Below are positions 14,061-26,883 of a DNA stretch of 64,000 nucleotides, piece by piece. Position numbers and translations under genes: made by a program. Numbering within the stretch: position 1 is the stretch's first letter; the number at the start of each line of letters is the position of its first letter. The stretch lies in assembly GCA_947172415.1 (NCBI GenBank), contig OX359196.1:7583901-7647900 (forward strand), in the 5' to 3' direction. This DNA comes from Chondrosia reniformis (Eukaryota > Porifera > Demospongiae > Chondrillida > Chondrillidae). A model generated the notes under the pieces. It saw only the letters and a program-made list of their open reading frames with translations, was not told the DNA's origin and ran no database searches.

Positions 14061-15484
14061 TCAGTGTTGGAACAAGAATAGGGCAATAGTCAATCCCATG
14101 GTCACCATCACGACAGTAGTATACTCAGTGGTACCACGAGAAGGTCCCAGATCTTCAGTGGTCATATTCATTAGTGGAGCAGCTACAACTGTAGTGATTG
14201 CAACAGATCAAGAGTGATGTTATCATTATACACATTTAAGCTGCAAGTCAAATCAGTTATATATATTTGAGATGGTTATTAATCCTTAGAGCCTCTGGAG
14301 ATGCAGTTTGTTTTCTAGAGAGCAACCTTAGGAATCTTCTGTTGACACAGTTAGAATATCCCTGTCATCCAATATGTACATAAAGTTGGTCACTTACCAC
14401 TGCAAAGTGCTTCACTGCAGTTGGGTCTTGAAGAAGGACAACTACTGCAAGATATACCACTCTCATAAGGCCTTTGCCCAAGAAGATTACCACTATAATA
14501 ATTATAATACGTATGTAGTCATCATCAATATAAGTAATTCTGACATTCTTCAATTGTAAGCTTATTAAGTAAAAAAAAAACAGTTCATGACAATCTAGCT
14601 AAAATACATTTCAACTAAATAGTGGTACATATACTATATTTGAAGATGCGCCACACACATATATACATCATCATTACATGTGAATATGCACACGTATACA
14701 ATAACTATATTTATGTGTACATAAGCTAAGATGCCACATTTTTATTATGCATACCCAACTACAGCTTTAATATATATATAGGTATATATATGATTATGTA
14801 TTCATGAATATATAATATATATTCGGTACTAGCATACCCTGGTCCATAGCGACAGACAACAAATGGTCCTCTAAATCCATTCATTCCAGAACAATTCGAA
14901 ACTCCACATCCCAGCTCCAAAGAATCATCCCATACTACCTAATATTTTAGGAAATTAGTCTTATTCTATTTGTTCGTATACCCTGGACTTTTATCATTGC
15001 AGCACTGTAAACTTTAGACTATATATTTTACATATGTCATGATATCTGTATACATGTTTACTTGAGTGTACTGGCCACAGATAGCACTGCAACCGTTAGC
15101 ATCATAGTTGTAGAACAAACTTTCATTCTTCCATGAGGATACGGCAATGCTAAAGTTTGAGATTGTTAATTCAGTTCTGAATAGATTCTCTCCAATGCTG
15201 TAAGGCCATCCATCACTCCGGTCAGTATCATGTTCAAACACACAACCTTCAGAGTAACTCTGGGCCATAGCAGCTAATGTGTTATTCCACTGCATCTCCA
15301 ACATATTGGCTGCTGAAGGAAGAACATTCCTCCGTGCGGAATTGTGAGCATCAAGGAGTGACTGCTTGTCCTCACTAGAAAGCTGAGCTAGAAGGAAAGG
15401 ACACACTCCCAAAATGACATGAAGACACAATATGAAATGAAGTGGTCCCATTTTTATGAATGAGAGGAATGCTACTAGTGACAT
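14061..15484 (-). CDS. CAP-domain (SCP/CRISP/antigen 5) secreted protein with C-terminal hydrophobic tail
   Basis: Four exons: 15484-15062, 14938-14838, 14492-14398, 14188-14061, all phase-compatible; 248 residues. A second ATG at 15451 (MGPLHF) gives a more standard signal peptide. CAP signatures are visible: DAHNSARR, GENLF, CSAICGQYTQVVW, LGCGV, and the C-terminal VCRYGPGG followed by a Cys-rich hinge (YESGISCSSCPSSRP). In the GHYTQ signature the usual metal-site His is replaced by Gln (CGQYTQ), unlike the two paralogues at 26.9-31.4 kb. The last exon has a Thr-rich stretch and ends in a hydrophobic run (MGLTIALFLFQH) with no cytosolic tail, suggesting GPI attachment. CAP proteins are secreted, often sterol- or lipid-binding or immune; the specific role is unknown. 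Confidence 0.85.
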
Positions 15485-15984
15485 GATCCAACTGTGAGAC
15501 CAAGAGATAACTTATAGAAATGATCTCGATGCAGCAATATTTTATATCCTATGACTTAGGTCAACAACTTCCTATTGCCAGTATGTGGAAAGAACATGTC
15601 ATTTGAGGTAAGTGTTTGTCAGCAGTTGAATAGATTATCATGTTAACATATTGTCATGTGAGTGCTTGAAGACAGACAAGTGACTGGATGACCCAAATTT
15701 AGCTCACTCCTTATTTGTGATATTCTCTCTATCCGAAAACATTCATATATCATAAGTTTATTTGTCAAACCTCTATTTTTGTGTATTTGTGTACATAGTT
15801 ACATCAATTCAATGTAACAATATGAATATATACATGTACAGATATGAAGCTGAAATTAGGAATCACTCACACATGTGCATTTATAAAATAAGGTTTTTCA
15901 AATTTTGTTCTCACTCATAACTCATATCACTCACTATATACGAGTAATGAAATTTAGATTTAATTTAAAATATTAAACAGTGAT
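15485..15984. other. Intergenic, upstream of CAP gene, no gene seen
   Basis: AT-rich, no splice-supported exon. It contains the presumed promoter of the minus-strand CAP gene and leads directly into the satellite. Confidence 0.5.
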
Positions 15985-17761
15985 ATATGAAACTGCAACT
16001 TTATGTTAGTATAAACAGACATGTATAAAATGTTTCCAATGAGTTTTGTAAATTTTGATATTCACCCAAATTTGCCCTATCTCTTGCCATACATTAACTT
16101 TGTCTATCAGTAATTTAATGTACATTTAGTTCTGCAACTCTGTCAAATGGAGAGATATGCAGCTGCAACTTTGTGTCAGTATTCACAGACATGCAAGAAA
16201 TATTTCCAATGACTTTTGCAAATTTTGATATTCACCCAAATTTGCCCATCTCTCACCATACATTAACTTTGTATACAAGTAATTTAATGTACCTTTGGTT
16301 CTGCACCTCTGTCAAACGGAGAGATATGCAGCTGTAACTTTGTGTCAGTATTCACAGACATGTAAGAAATGTTTCCAATGACTTTTGCAAATTTTGATAT
16401 TCACCCAAATTTGCCCATCTCTCACCATACATTAACTTTGTATACAAGTAATTTAATGTACATTTGATTCTGCAACTCTGTCAAACGGAGAGATATGCAG
16501 CTGCAACTTTGTGTCAGTATTCACAGACATGTAAGAAATGTTTCCAATGAGTTTTGAAAATTTTGATATTATCCCAAATTTGCCCTATCTCCAACTATAC
16601 ATTAACTTTGTCTATCAGTAATTAAATTTACATTTAGTTCTGCAACTCTGTCAAATGGGGAGATATGAAGCTGCAAGTTTTGTGTCAGTATTCATAGACA
16701 TGTATGACACATTTCCAAGCAGTTTTACAAATTTTGATTCCTACATAAATTTGCCCTATCTCTCCTCATACATTAACTTAACAAATGTACATTTAGTGCC
16801 GTAACTCTGTCAAATTGGTAAATATGAAGCTTAAACTTGGTATCTACATTCACAGATATGTATGAAACATTTCCAAACAGTTTTTGAAATTTTGATTTCT
16901 ACATAAATTTGCCCTATCTCTCACAATACATTAACTTTGTATAGCAGCAATTCAAAGTACATTAAGTTCTGTAACTCTTCCAAAAGGAGCAAAATGAATC
17001 TGAAACTCAATGTCAGTATTCACAGAGATGCATGAAAGGTTTACATTGAGTTTTGCAAATTTTAAATTCAACTCAAATTTGCCCTATCTCTCCCCATACA
17101 TTAACGTTGTATAGCACTAATTCAAAATACATTTCTGGCTCTAATTCTGCCAAATGAAGAGATATGGATCTGAAACTCTATATCAGTGTTCACACACATG
17201 TATGACACATTTCCAAACAGTTTTACAAATTTTGATTTCTACATAAATTTGCCCTATCTCTCCCCATACATTAACTTTGTATAGCACTAATTCAAAATAC
17301 ATTTCTGGCTCTAATTCTGCCAAATGAAGAGATATGGATCTGAAACTCTATATCAGTGTTCACAGACATGTATGACACATTTCCAAACAGTTTTACAAAT
17401 TTTGATTTCTACATAAATTTGCCCTATCTCTCACCATACATTAACTTTGTATGGCAGTAATTCAAAGTACATTTATGGCTCTAACTTTGCCAAATGAAGA
17501 GATATGGATCTGAAACTCTATATCAGTATTCACAGACATGTATGACACATTTCCAAGCAGTTTTTGAAATTTTGATTTCTACATAAATTTGCCCTATCTC
17601 TCCCCATACAGTAACTTAACAAAGGTACATTTAGTGCTGTAACTCTGTCAAATCGGTAAATATGAAGCTTAAACTTGTTGTCTACATTCACAGATATGTA
17701 TGAAACATTTCCAAACAGTTTTTGAAATTTTGATTTCTACATAAATTTCTCATCATACATT

Positions 17762-18830
17762 AACTAACCCTAATTGCGTAATACTATAAATGGCCGACCT
17801 TGAGTAGGTGTAAGAGTGAACATGCCGTACTGTATATATTTCTGAAAAAATAGAACTCTTTGAAAGATTTCTTATACACATGGATATGCACTGTGTAGTA
17901 CTTGATTGTTGTTGAAGCAGTTTCTATCCACATATATTATATGGATGTCGTTAAAGTGAAATTTTGCCGATCGACGGCCAACGAAACTCCAAAGAAAAAA
18001 AGTTGGACCATACCGAACGCTACCATCCACGACGCTCAGAGGCCGGGATCGGTGGTAACGCTCTGCCGAGTTGAGCTTTGGGTGTCACTTGCGTGAGAAG
18101 AACCAGTTCTTCTCGATATGGCCGACTCATATGAATCCTAAGATATCAGATGCCAATCCCACATTACGTGGAACCCCCCCCGAAATCCGGATTATTGGTG
18201 AGCACGTCTCTATGGCACCAACCGATTAGGAGACAGCTTCAGAGTCTAAGCGCTACCAACCTCTATGGGAACCGCTACCACCATAGAGATGTGTCCAGGT
18301 AGGCCTACTATATAAGGTTTTGCGCTTCTATTTAAACAAGAAAATTTCAAAAGGAAACGATTGTGGTTGGCGCTATTCCATACTTAAGAATAGGGTATTT
18401 GCGAGAAAAATGTAGTCAAATTATATCAAGTTAATTCGGGATGAGTGCATCGTTCCAAGCCATTTTAAAGGTATATCCAGTATTCGTGGTTCATCTAGAA
18501 ACTGGGAAAAATGGATAGAATCCTGTAAGTGTCTTGATTGGCGGAGGAGACCAACTTTTCTGGTCCCATGTAGAAACGATTTTAGCGAGAGGTGTTCCGA
18601 TATGAACGTAAACTGGTATAACCAGCCACACTCAATCTCAATTGCAGTAATAGCATAATGGCTACCTGCCTCTATGTAAAGACCTTCTGACAGCTGCGTT
18701 CTGGACTGTCCCTGCGTGTTTTAAGTTGCCCCATTCATGCCAAAACATTTTAACTTCGTATGCCGATAATTTGCAAAATAGTATCGCACGATATATATGC
18801 TACACCCATTTAAGGTCGTTTACTAGAAAT
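17762..18830. repeat. ~1.06-kb satellite-embedded unit, copy 1 (type A)
   Basis: Begins near ctaaccctaattgcg and ends near cacccatttaaggtcg. It has the 9-bp segment ctctttgaa inside tagaactctttgaaag, shared only with copy 3. It contains a 64-codon frame (17902-18096) of unknown meaning and a perfect hairpin gagaagaac-ca-gttcttctc. The ends, tgcgtaatactat and the reverse of atagtatcgca, form an imperfect inverted repeat, so it may derive from a DNA transposon. Confidence 0.85.
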
Positions 18831-19447
18831 TTAATGTACATTAGAGTGCTGTAGCTCTGTCAAATGGAGAGATATGAAGCTTTCACTTAACGTCAGCATT
18901 CACAGACATGTTTGAAACATTTCCAATGAGAATTTGAAATTTTTATAAATCTTTACATTTGCCCTATCTCTCACCATACATTAATTTGGTATTCCAGTAT
19001 ATTAATGTACATTTGGTGCTCTAACTCTGTCAAATGGAAAGATATGAAGCTCAAACTTGCTGTCAGCATTCACAGACATGTATGAAACATTTCCAATGAG
19101 AATTTGAAATTTTCATAAATCTTTACATTTGCCCTATCTCTCACCATACATTAACTTAAATGTACATTTAGTGATGTAACTCTGTCAAATTGGTAAATTT
19201 GAAGCTTAAACCATTCACATACAAGTATGAAACATTTCCAAACAGTTTTAGAAATTTTGATTTTTACATAAATTTACCCTATCTTTCCCCATACATTTTC
19301 TTAATACAATGTACACTTAGTGCTGTAACTCTGTCAAATGGCTAAATATGAAGTTTAAACTTTGTGTCTACATTCACAGACATGTATGAAACATTTCCAA
19401 ACAGTTTTAGAAATTTTGATTTCTACATAAATTTCTCATCATACATT

Positions 19448-20510
19448 AACTAACCCTAATTGCGTAATACTATAAATGGCCGACCTTGAGTAGGTGTAAG
19501 AGTGAACATGCCGTACTGTATATATTTCTGAAAAAATAGAAAGATTTCTTATACACATGGATATGCACTGTGTAGTACTTGATTGTTGTTGAAGCAGTTT
19601 CTATCCACATATATTATATGGATGTCGTTAAAGTGAAATTTTGCCGATCGACGGCCAACGAAACTCCAAAGAAAAAAAGTTGGACCATACCGAACGCTAC
19701 CATCCACGACGCTCAGATGCCGGGATCGGTGGTAACGCTCTGCCGAGTTGAGCTTTGGGTGTCACTTGCGTGAGAAGAACCAGTTCTTCTCGATATGGCC
19801 GACTCATATGAATCCTAAGATATCAGATGCCAATCCCACATTACGTGGAACCCCCCCGAAATCCGGATTATTGGTGAGCACGTCTCTATGGCACCAACCG
19901 ATTAGGAGACAGCTTCAGAGTCTAAGCGCTACCAACCTCTATGGGAACCGCTACCACCATAGAGATGTGTCCAGGTAGGCCTACTTTATAAGGTTTTGCG
20001 CTTCTATTTAAACAAGAAAATTTCAAAAGGAAACGATTGTGGTTGGCGCTATTCCATACTTAAGAATAGGGTATTTGCGAGAAAAATGTAGTCAAATTAT
20101 ATCAAGTTAATTCGGGATGAGTGCATCGTTCCAAGCCATTTTAAAGGTATATCCAGTATTCGTGGTTCATCTAGAAACTGGGAAAAATGGATAGAATCCT
20201 GTAAGTGTCTTGATTGGCGGAGGAGACCAACTTTTCTGGTCCCATGTAGAAACGATTTTAGCGAGAGGTGTTCCGATATGAACGTAAACTGGTATAACCA
20301 GCCACACTCAATCTCAATTGCAGTAATAGCATAATGGCTACCTGCCTCTATGTAAAGACCTTCTGACAGCTGCGTTCTGGACTGTCCCTGCGTGTTTTAA
20401 GTTGCCCCATTCATGTCAAAACATTTTAACTTTTTCATATGCCGATAATTTTCAAAATAGTATCGCACGATATCTATGCCACACCCATTTAAGCTCGTTT
20501 ACTAGAAATT
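19448..20510. repeat. ~1.06-kb satellite-embedded unit, copy 2 (type B)
   Basis: Near-identical to the unit at 17762 but lacks the 9 bp (aatagaaagatttc), like copy 4. The 64-codon frame is at 19579-19773 with one visible change (cagatgccgg for cagaggccgg). Confidence 0.85.
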
Positions 20511-23180
20511 TAATGTACATTAGAGTGCTGTAGCTCTGTCAAATGGAGAGATATGAAGCTTTAACTTAACGTCAGCATTCACAGACATGTATGAAACATT
20601 TCCAATGAGAATTTGAAATTTTCATAATTCTTTACATTTGCCCTATCTCTCACAATACATTAATTTGGTATTCCAGTATATTAATGTACATTTGGTGCTC
20701 TAACTCTGTCAAATAGAAGGATATGAAGCTCAAACTTGCTGTCAGCATTCACAGACATGTATGAAACATTTCCAATGAGAATTTGAAATTTTCATAAATC
20801 TTTACATTTGCCCTATCTCTCACAATACATTAATTTGGTATTCCAGTATATTAATGTACATTTGGTGCTCTAACTCTGTCAAATAGAAGGATATGAAGAT
20901 CAAACTTTCTGTCAGCATTCACAGACATGTATGAAACATTTCCAATGAGAATTTGAAATTTTCATAAATCTTTACATTTGCCCTATCTCTCACAATACAT
21001 TAATTTGGTATTCCAGTATATTAATGTACATGTGGTGCTCTAACTCTGTCAAATATATAGAAGGATATGAAGATCAAACTTTCTGTCAGCATTCACAGAC
21101 ATGTATGAAACATTTCCAATGAGAATTTGAAATTTTCATAAATCTTTACATTTGCCTTATCTCTCACCATACATTAATTTGGTATCCCAGTATATGAATG
21201 TACATTTGGTGCTCTAACTCTGTCAAATGGAAAGATATGAAGCTCAAACTTTCTGTCAGCATTCACAGACATGTATGAAACATTTCCAATGACAATTTGA
21301 AATTTTCATAAATCTTTACATTTGCCCTATCTCTCACAATACATTAATTTCGTATCCCAGAATATGAATGTATATTTGGTGCTCTAACTCTGTCAAATGG
21401 AAAGATATGAAGCTCAAACTTGCTGTCAGCATTCACAGACATGTATGAAACATTTCCAATGACAATTTGAAATTTTCATAAATCTTTACATTTGCCTTAT
21501 ATCTCACCATACATTAATTTCCTATTCCAGTATATGAATGTACATTTGGTGCTCTAACTCTGTCAAATGGAAGGATATGAAGCTCAAACTTGCTGTCAGC
21601 ATTCACAGACATGTATGAAACATTTCCAATGAGAATTTGAAATTTTCATAATTCTTTACATTTGCCCTATCTCTCACAATACATTAATTTGGTATTCCAG
21701 TATATTAATGTACATTTGGTGCTCTAACTCTGTCAAATAGAAGGATATGAAGATCAAACTTTCTGTCAGCATTCACAGACATGTATGAAACATTTCCAAT
21801 GAGAATTTGAAATTTTCATAAATCTTTACATTTGCCCTATCTCTCACCATACATTAATTTGGTATCCCAGTATATGAATGTACATTTGGTGCTCTAACTC
21901 TGTCAAATGGAAAGTTAATAAGCTAAACCTTGGTGTCAGCATTCACAGACATGTATGAAACATTTCCAATGACAATTTGAAATTTTCATAAATCTTTACA
22001 TTTACCCTATCTCTCACCATACATTAATTTCCTATTCCAGTATATGAATGTACATTTGGTGCTCTAACTCTGTCAAATGGAAGGATATGAAGCTCAAACT
22101 TGCTGTCAGCATTCACAGACATGTATGAAACATTTCCAATGAGAATTTGAAATTTTCATAATTCTTTACATTTGCCCTATCTCTCACAATACATTAATTT
22201 GGTATTCCAGTATATTAATGTACATTTGGTGCTCTAACTCTGTCAAATAGAAGGATATGAAGATCAAACTTTCTGTCAGCATTCACAGATGTGTATGAAA
22301 CATTTCCAATGAGAATTTGAAATTTTCATAAATCTTTACATTTGCCTTATCTCTCACCATACATTAATTTGGTATCCCAGTATATTAATGTACATTTGGT
22401 GCTCTAACTCTGTCAAATGGAAAGTTAATAAGCTAAACCTTGGTGTCAGCATTCACAGACATGTATGAAACATTTCCAATGACAATTTGAAATTTTCATA
22501 AATCTTTACTTTTGCCTTATCTCTCACCATACATTAATTTGGTATTCCAGTATATTAATGTACATTTGGTGCTCAAACTCTGTCAAATGGAAGGATATGA
22601 AGCTCAAACTTTCTGTCAGCATTCACAGACATGTATGAAACATTTCCAATGACAATTTGAAATTTTCATAAATCTTTACATTTGCCCTATCTCTCACCAT
22701 ACATTAATTTGGTATTCCAGTATATTAATGTACATTTGGTACTCTAACTCTGTCAAATGGAAAGATATGAAGCTCAAACTTGCTGTCAGCATTCACAGAC
22801 ATGTATGGAACATTTCCAATGAGAATTTGAAATTTTCATAAATCTTTACATTTGCCCTATCTCTCACCATACATTAACTTAAATGTACATTTAGTGATGT
22901 AACTCTGTCAAATTGGTAAATTTGAAGCTTAAACTTGGTATCCACATTCACATACAAGTATGAAACATTTCCAAACAGTTTTAGAAATTTTGATTTTTAC
23001 ATAAATTTACCCTATCTTTCTCCATACATTTTCTTAATACAATGTACACATAGTGCTGTAACTCTGTCAAATGGCTAAATATGAAGTTTAAACTTTGTGT
23101 CTACTTTAACAGACATGTATGAAACATTTCCAAACAGTTTTAGAAATTTTGATTTCTACATAAATTTCTCATCATACATT

Positions 23181-24248
23181 AACTAACCCTAATTGCGTAA
23201 TACTATAAATGGCCGACCTTGAGTAGGTGTAAGAGTGAACATGCCGTACTGTATATATTTCTGAAAAAATAGAACTCTTTGAAAGATTTCTTATACACAT
23301 GGATATGCACTGTGTAGTACTTGATTGTTGTTGAAGCAGTTTCTATCCACATATATTATATGGATGTCGTTAAAGTGAAATTTTGCCGATCGACGGCCAA
23401 CGAAACTCCAAAGAAAAAAAGTTGGACCATACCGAACGCTACCATCCACGACGCTCAGAGGCCGGGATCGGTGGTAACGCTCTGCCGAGTTGAGCTTTGG
23501 GTGTCACTTGCGTGAGAAGAACCAGTTCTTCTCGATATGGCCGACTCATATGAATCCTAAGATATCAGATGCCAATCCCACATTACGTGGAACCCCCCCG
23601 AAATCCGGATTATTGGTGAGCACGTCTCTATGGCACCAACCGATTAGGAGACAGCTTCAGAGTCTAAGCGCTACCAACCTCTATGGGAACCGCTACCACC
23701 ATAGAGATGTGTCCAGGTAGGCCTACTTTAAAAGGTTTTGCGCTTCTATTTAAACAAGAAAATTTCAAAAGGAAACGATTGTGGTTGGCGCTATTCCATA
23801 CTTAAGAATAGGGTATTTGCGAGAAAAATGTAGTCAAATTATATCAAGTTAATTCGGGATGAGTGCATCGTTCCAAGCCATTTTAAAGGTATATCCAGTA
23901 TTCGTGGTTCATCTAGAAACTGGGAAAAATGGATAGAATCCTGTAAGTGTCTTGATTGGCGGAGGAGACCAACTTTTCTGGTCCCATGTAGAAACGATTT
24001 TAGCGAGAGGTGTTCCGATATGAACGTAAACTGGTATAACCAGCCACACTCAATCTCAATTGCAGTAATAGCATAATGGCTACCTGCCTCTATGTAAAGA
24101 CCTTCTGACAGCTGCGTTCTGGACTGTCCCTGCGTGTTTTAAGTTGCCCCATTCATGTCAAAACATTTTAACTTCATATGCCGATAATTTTCAAAATAGT
24201 ATCGCACGATATCTATGCCACACCCATTTAAGCTCGTTTACTAGAAAT
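23181..24248. repeat. ~1.06-kb satellite-embedded unit, copy 3 (type A)
   Basis: Carries the 9-bp segment as in copy 1. The 64-codon frame is at 23321-23515. The two flanking monomers (tttagtgatgtaactctgtc and gtacacatagtgctgtaac) match those before copies 2 and 4, so unit plus flank was amplified together. Confidence 0.85.
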
Positions 24249-25215
24249 TTAATGTACATTAGAGTGCTGTAGCTCTGTCAAATGGAGAGATATGAAGCTT
24301 TAACTTAACGTCAGCATTCACAGACATGTTTGAAACATTTCCAATGAGAATTTGAAATTTTCATAAATCTTTACATTTGCCCTATCTCTCACCATACATT
24401 AATTTGGTATTCCAGTATATTAATGTACATTTGGTGCTCTAATTCTGTCAAATGGAAAGATATGAAGCTCAAACTTGCTGTCAGCATTCACAGACATGTA
24501 GGAAACATTTCCAATGAGAATTTGAAATTTTCATAAATCTTGACATTTGCCCTATCTCTCACCATACATTAATTTCGTATACCAATACTTTAATGTACAT
24601 TTGGTACTATAACTCTGTAAAATGGAAAGTTAATAAGCTAAACTTTGGTGTCAGCATTCACAAACATGATTGAATCATTTCCAAAGAGTTTTTGAAATTT
24701 TTATAAATCTTTACATTTGCCCTATCTCTCACCATACATTAATTTGGTATTCCAGTATATTAATGTACATTTGGTGCTCTAACTCTGTCAAATGGAAAGA
24801 TATGAAGCTCAAACTTGCTGTCAGCATTCACAGACATGTATGAAACATTTCCAATGACAATTTGAAATTTTCATAAATCTTTACATTTGCCCTATCTCTC
24901 ACCATACATTAACTTAAATGTACATTTAGTGATGTAACTCTGTCAAATTGGTAAATATGAGGCTTAAACTTGGTATCCACATTCACATACAAGTATGAAA
25001 CATTTCCAAACAGTTTTAGAAATTTTGATTTTTACATAAATTTACCCTATCTTTCTCCATACATTTTCTTAATACAATGTACACTTAGTGCTGTAACTCT
25101 GTCAAATGGCTAAATATGAAGTTTAAACTTTGTGTCTACTTTAACAGACATGTATGAAACATTTCCAAACAGTTTTAGAAATTTTGATTTCTACATAAAT
25201 TTCTCATCATACATT

Positions 25216-26270
25216 AACTAACCCTAATTGCGTAATACTATAAATGGCCGACCTTGAGTAGGTGTAAGAGTGAACATGCCGTACTGTATATATTTCTGAA
25301 AAAATAGAAAGATTTCTTATACACATGGATATGCACTGTGTAGTACTTGATTGTTGTTGAAGCAGTTTCTATCCACATATATTATATGGATGTCGTTAAA
25401 GTGAAATTTTGCCGATCGACGGCCAACGAAACTCCAAAGAAAAAAAGTTGGACCATACCGAACGCTACCATCCACGACGCTCAGAGGCCGGGATCGGTGG
25501 TAACGCTCTGCCGAGTTGAGCTTTGGGTGTCACTTGCGTGAGAAGAACCAGTTCTTCTCGATATGGCCGACTCATATGAATCCTAAGATATCAGATGCCA
25601 ATCCCACATTACGTGGAACCCCCCCGAAATCCGGATTATTGGTGAGCACGTCTCTATGGCACCAACCGATTAGGAGACAGCTTCAGAGTCTAAGCGCTAC
25701 CAACCCCTATGGGAACCGCTACCACCATAGAGATGTGTCCAGGTAGGCCTACTTTATAAGGTTTTGCGCTTCTATTTAAACAAGAAAATTTCAAAAGGAA
25801 ACGATTGTGGTTGGCGCTATTCCATACTTAAGAATAGGGTATTTGCGAGAAAAATGTAGTCAAATTATATCAAGTTAATTCGCGATGAGTGCATCGTTCC
25901 AAGCCATTTTAAAGGTATATCCAGTATTCGTGGTTCATCTAGAAACTGGGAAAAATGGATAGAATCCTGTAAGTGTCTTGATTGGCGGAGGAGACCAACT
26001 TTTCTGGTCCCATGTAGAAACGATTTTAGCGAGAGGTGTTCCGATATGAACGTAAACTGGTATAACCAGCCACACTCAATCTCAATTGCAGTAATAGCAT
26101 TACGGCTACCTGCCTCTATGTAAAGATCTTCTGACAGCTGCGTTCTGGACTGTCCCTGCGTGTTTCTAGTTGCCCCATTCATGTCAAAACATTTTAACTT
26201 CGTATGCCGATAATTTGCATAATAGTATCGCACGATATATATGCTATACCATTTAAGGTCGTATAGTAGA
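25216..26270. repeat. ~1.06-kb satellite-embedded unit, copy 4 (type B)
   Basis: Lacks the 9 bp, as in copy 2. Small changes near its end (tgtttctagttgcc versus tgttttaagttgcc) remove a minus-strand stop, so a 139-codon reverse frame is open only here; it looks fortuitous. Confidence 0.85.
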
Positions 26271-26883
26271 AATTTAATGTACATTAGAATGCTGTAGCTC
26301 TCTCAAACGGAGAGATATGCAGCTGCAACTTTGTGTCAGTATACACAAATATATATGAAATGTTTCCCATGAGTTTTGCAAATTTTGATATTCACCCAAA
26401 TTTGCCCTATCTCTCACCAAACATTAACTTTGTATACAAGTAATTTAATGTACCTTTGGTTCTGCAACTCTGTCAAATGGATAGATATGCAGCTGCAACT
26501 TTGTGTCAGTATTCACAGACATGTAAGAAATGTTTCCAATGACTTTTGCAAATTTTGATATTCACCCAAATTTGCCCTATCTCTCACCATATATTAATTT
26601 TGTATACCTGGAATTTAATGTACATTTGTTTCTGCGCCTCTGTCGTACGGAGAGATATGAAGTTGCAACTTTGTGTCAGTATTCATAAGTAGGTAAAAAA
26701 TATATTCAATGAGGTTTAGAAATTTTGATGTTGAGTGACTTATGTATATTTGCCCTATATAATATCTCATGCATTGTATACATTTAATTATTACATTAAG
26801 AATACTGTATAAACATTATATATATTACTTGTTTAAGTTCACTATATACAAAAGATTAAATACTAATAATTCTTGTCTTTAAA

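Larger units (their letters stand above)
15985..26780. repeat. Satellite array of ~170-bp monomers with four embedded ~1.06-kb units
   Basis: Monomers recur every 170 bp (for example tttggtgctc at 20691, 20861 and 21031). Each contains ctctgtcaaatgg, gatatgaagct, attcacagacatgta, gaaacatttccaa, and tttgccctatctctcacca. Monomers at the two edges (about 15985-17760 and 26285-26780) are more diverged and use tgcagctgcaactttgtg, while central monomers (18840-25200) are very similar, the expected pattern for unequal exchange. No plausible protein is encoded by the monomers. The array separates one CAP gene from two others. Confidence 0.95.

Noticed and set aside
17902-18096. 64-codon frame conserved in all four satellite-embedded units
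   Set aside because: Conservation equals that of surrounding noncoding sequence, so it only reflects recent duplication; no domain or splice partners.
25865-26284. 139-codon minus-strand frame in the fourth unit
   Set aside because: Interrupted by a stop in the other three copies and opened by a few changes; no recognisable protein.
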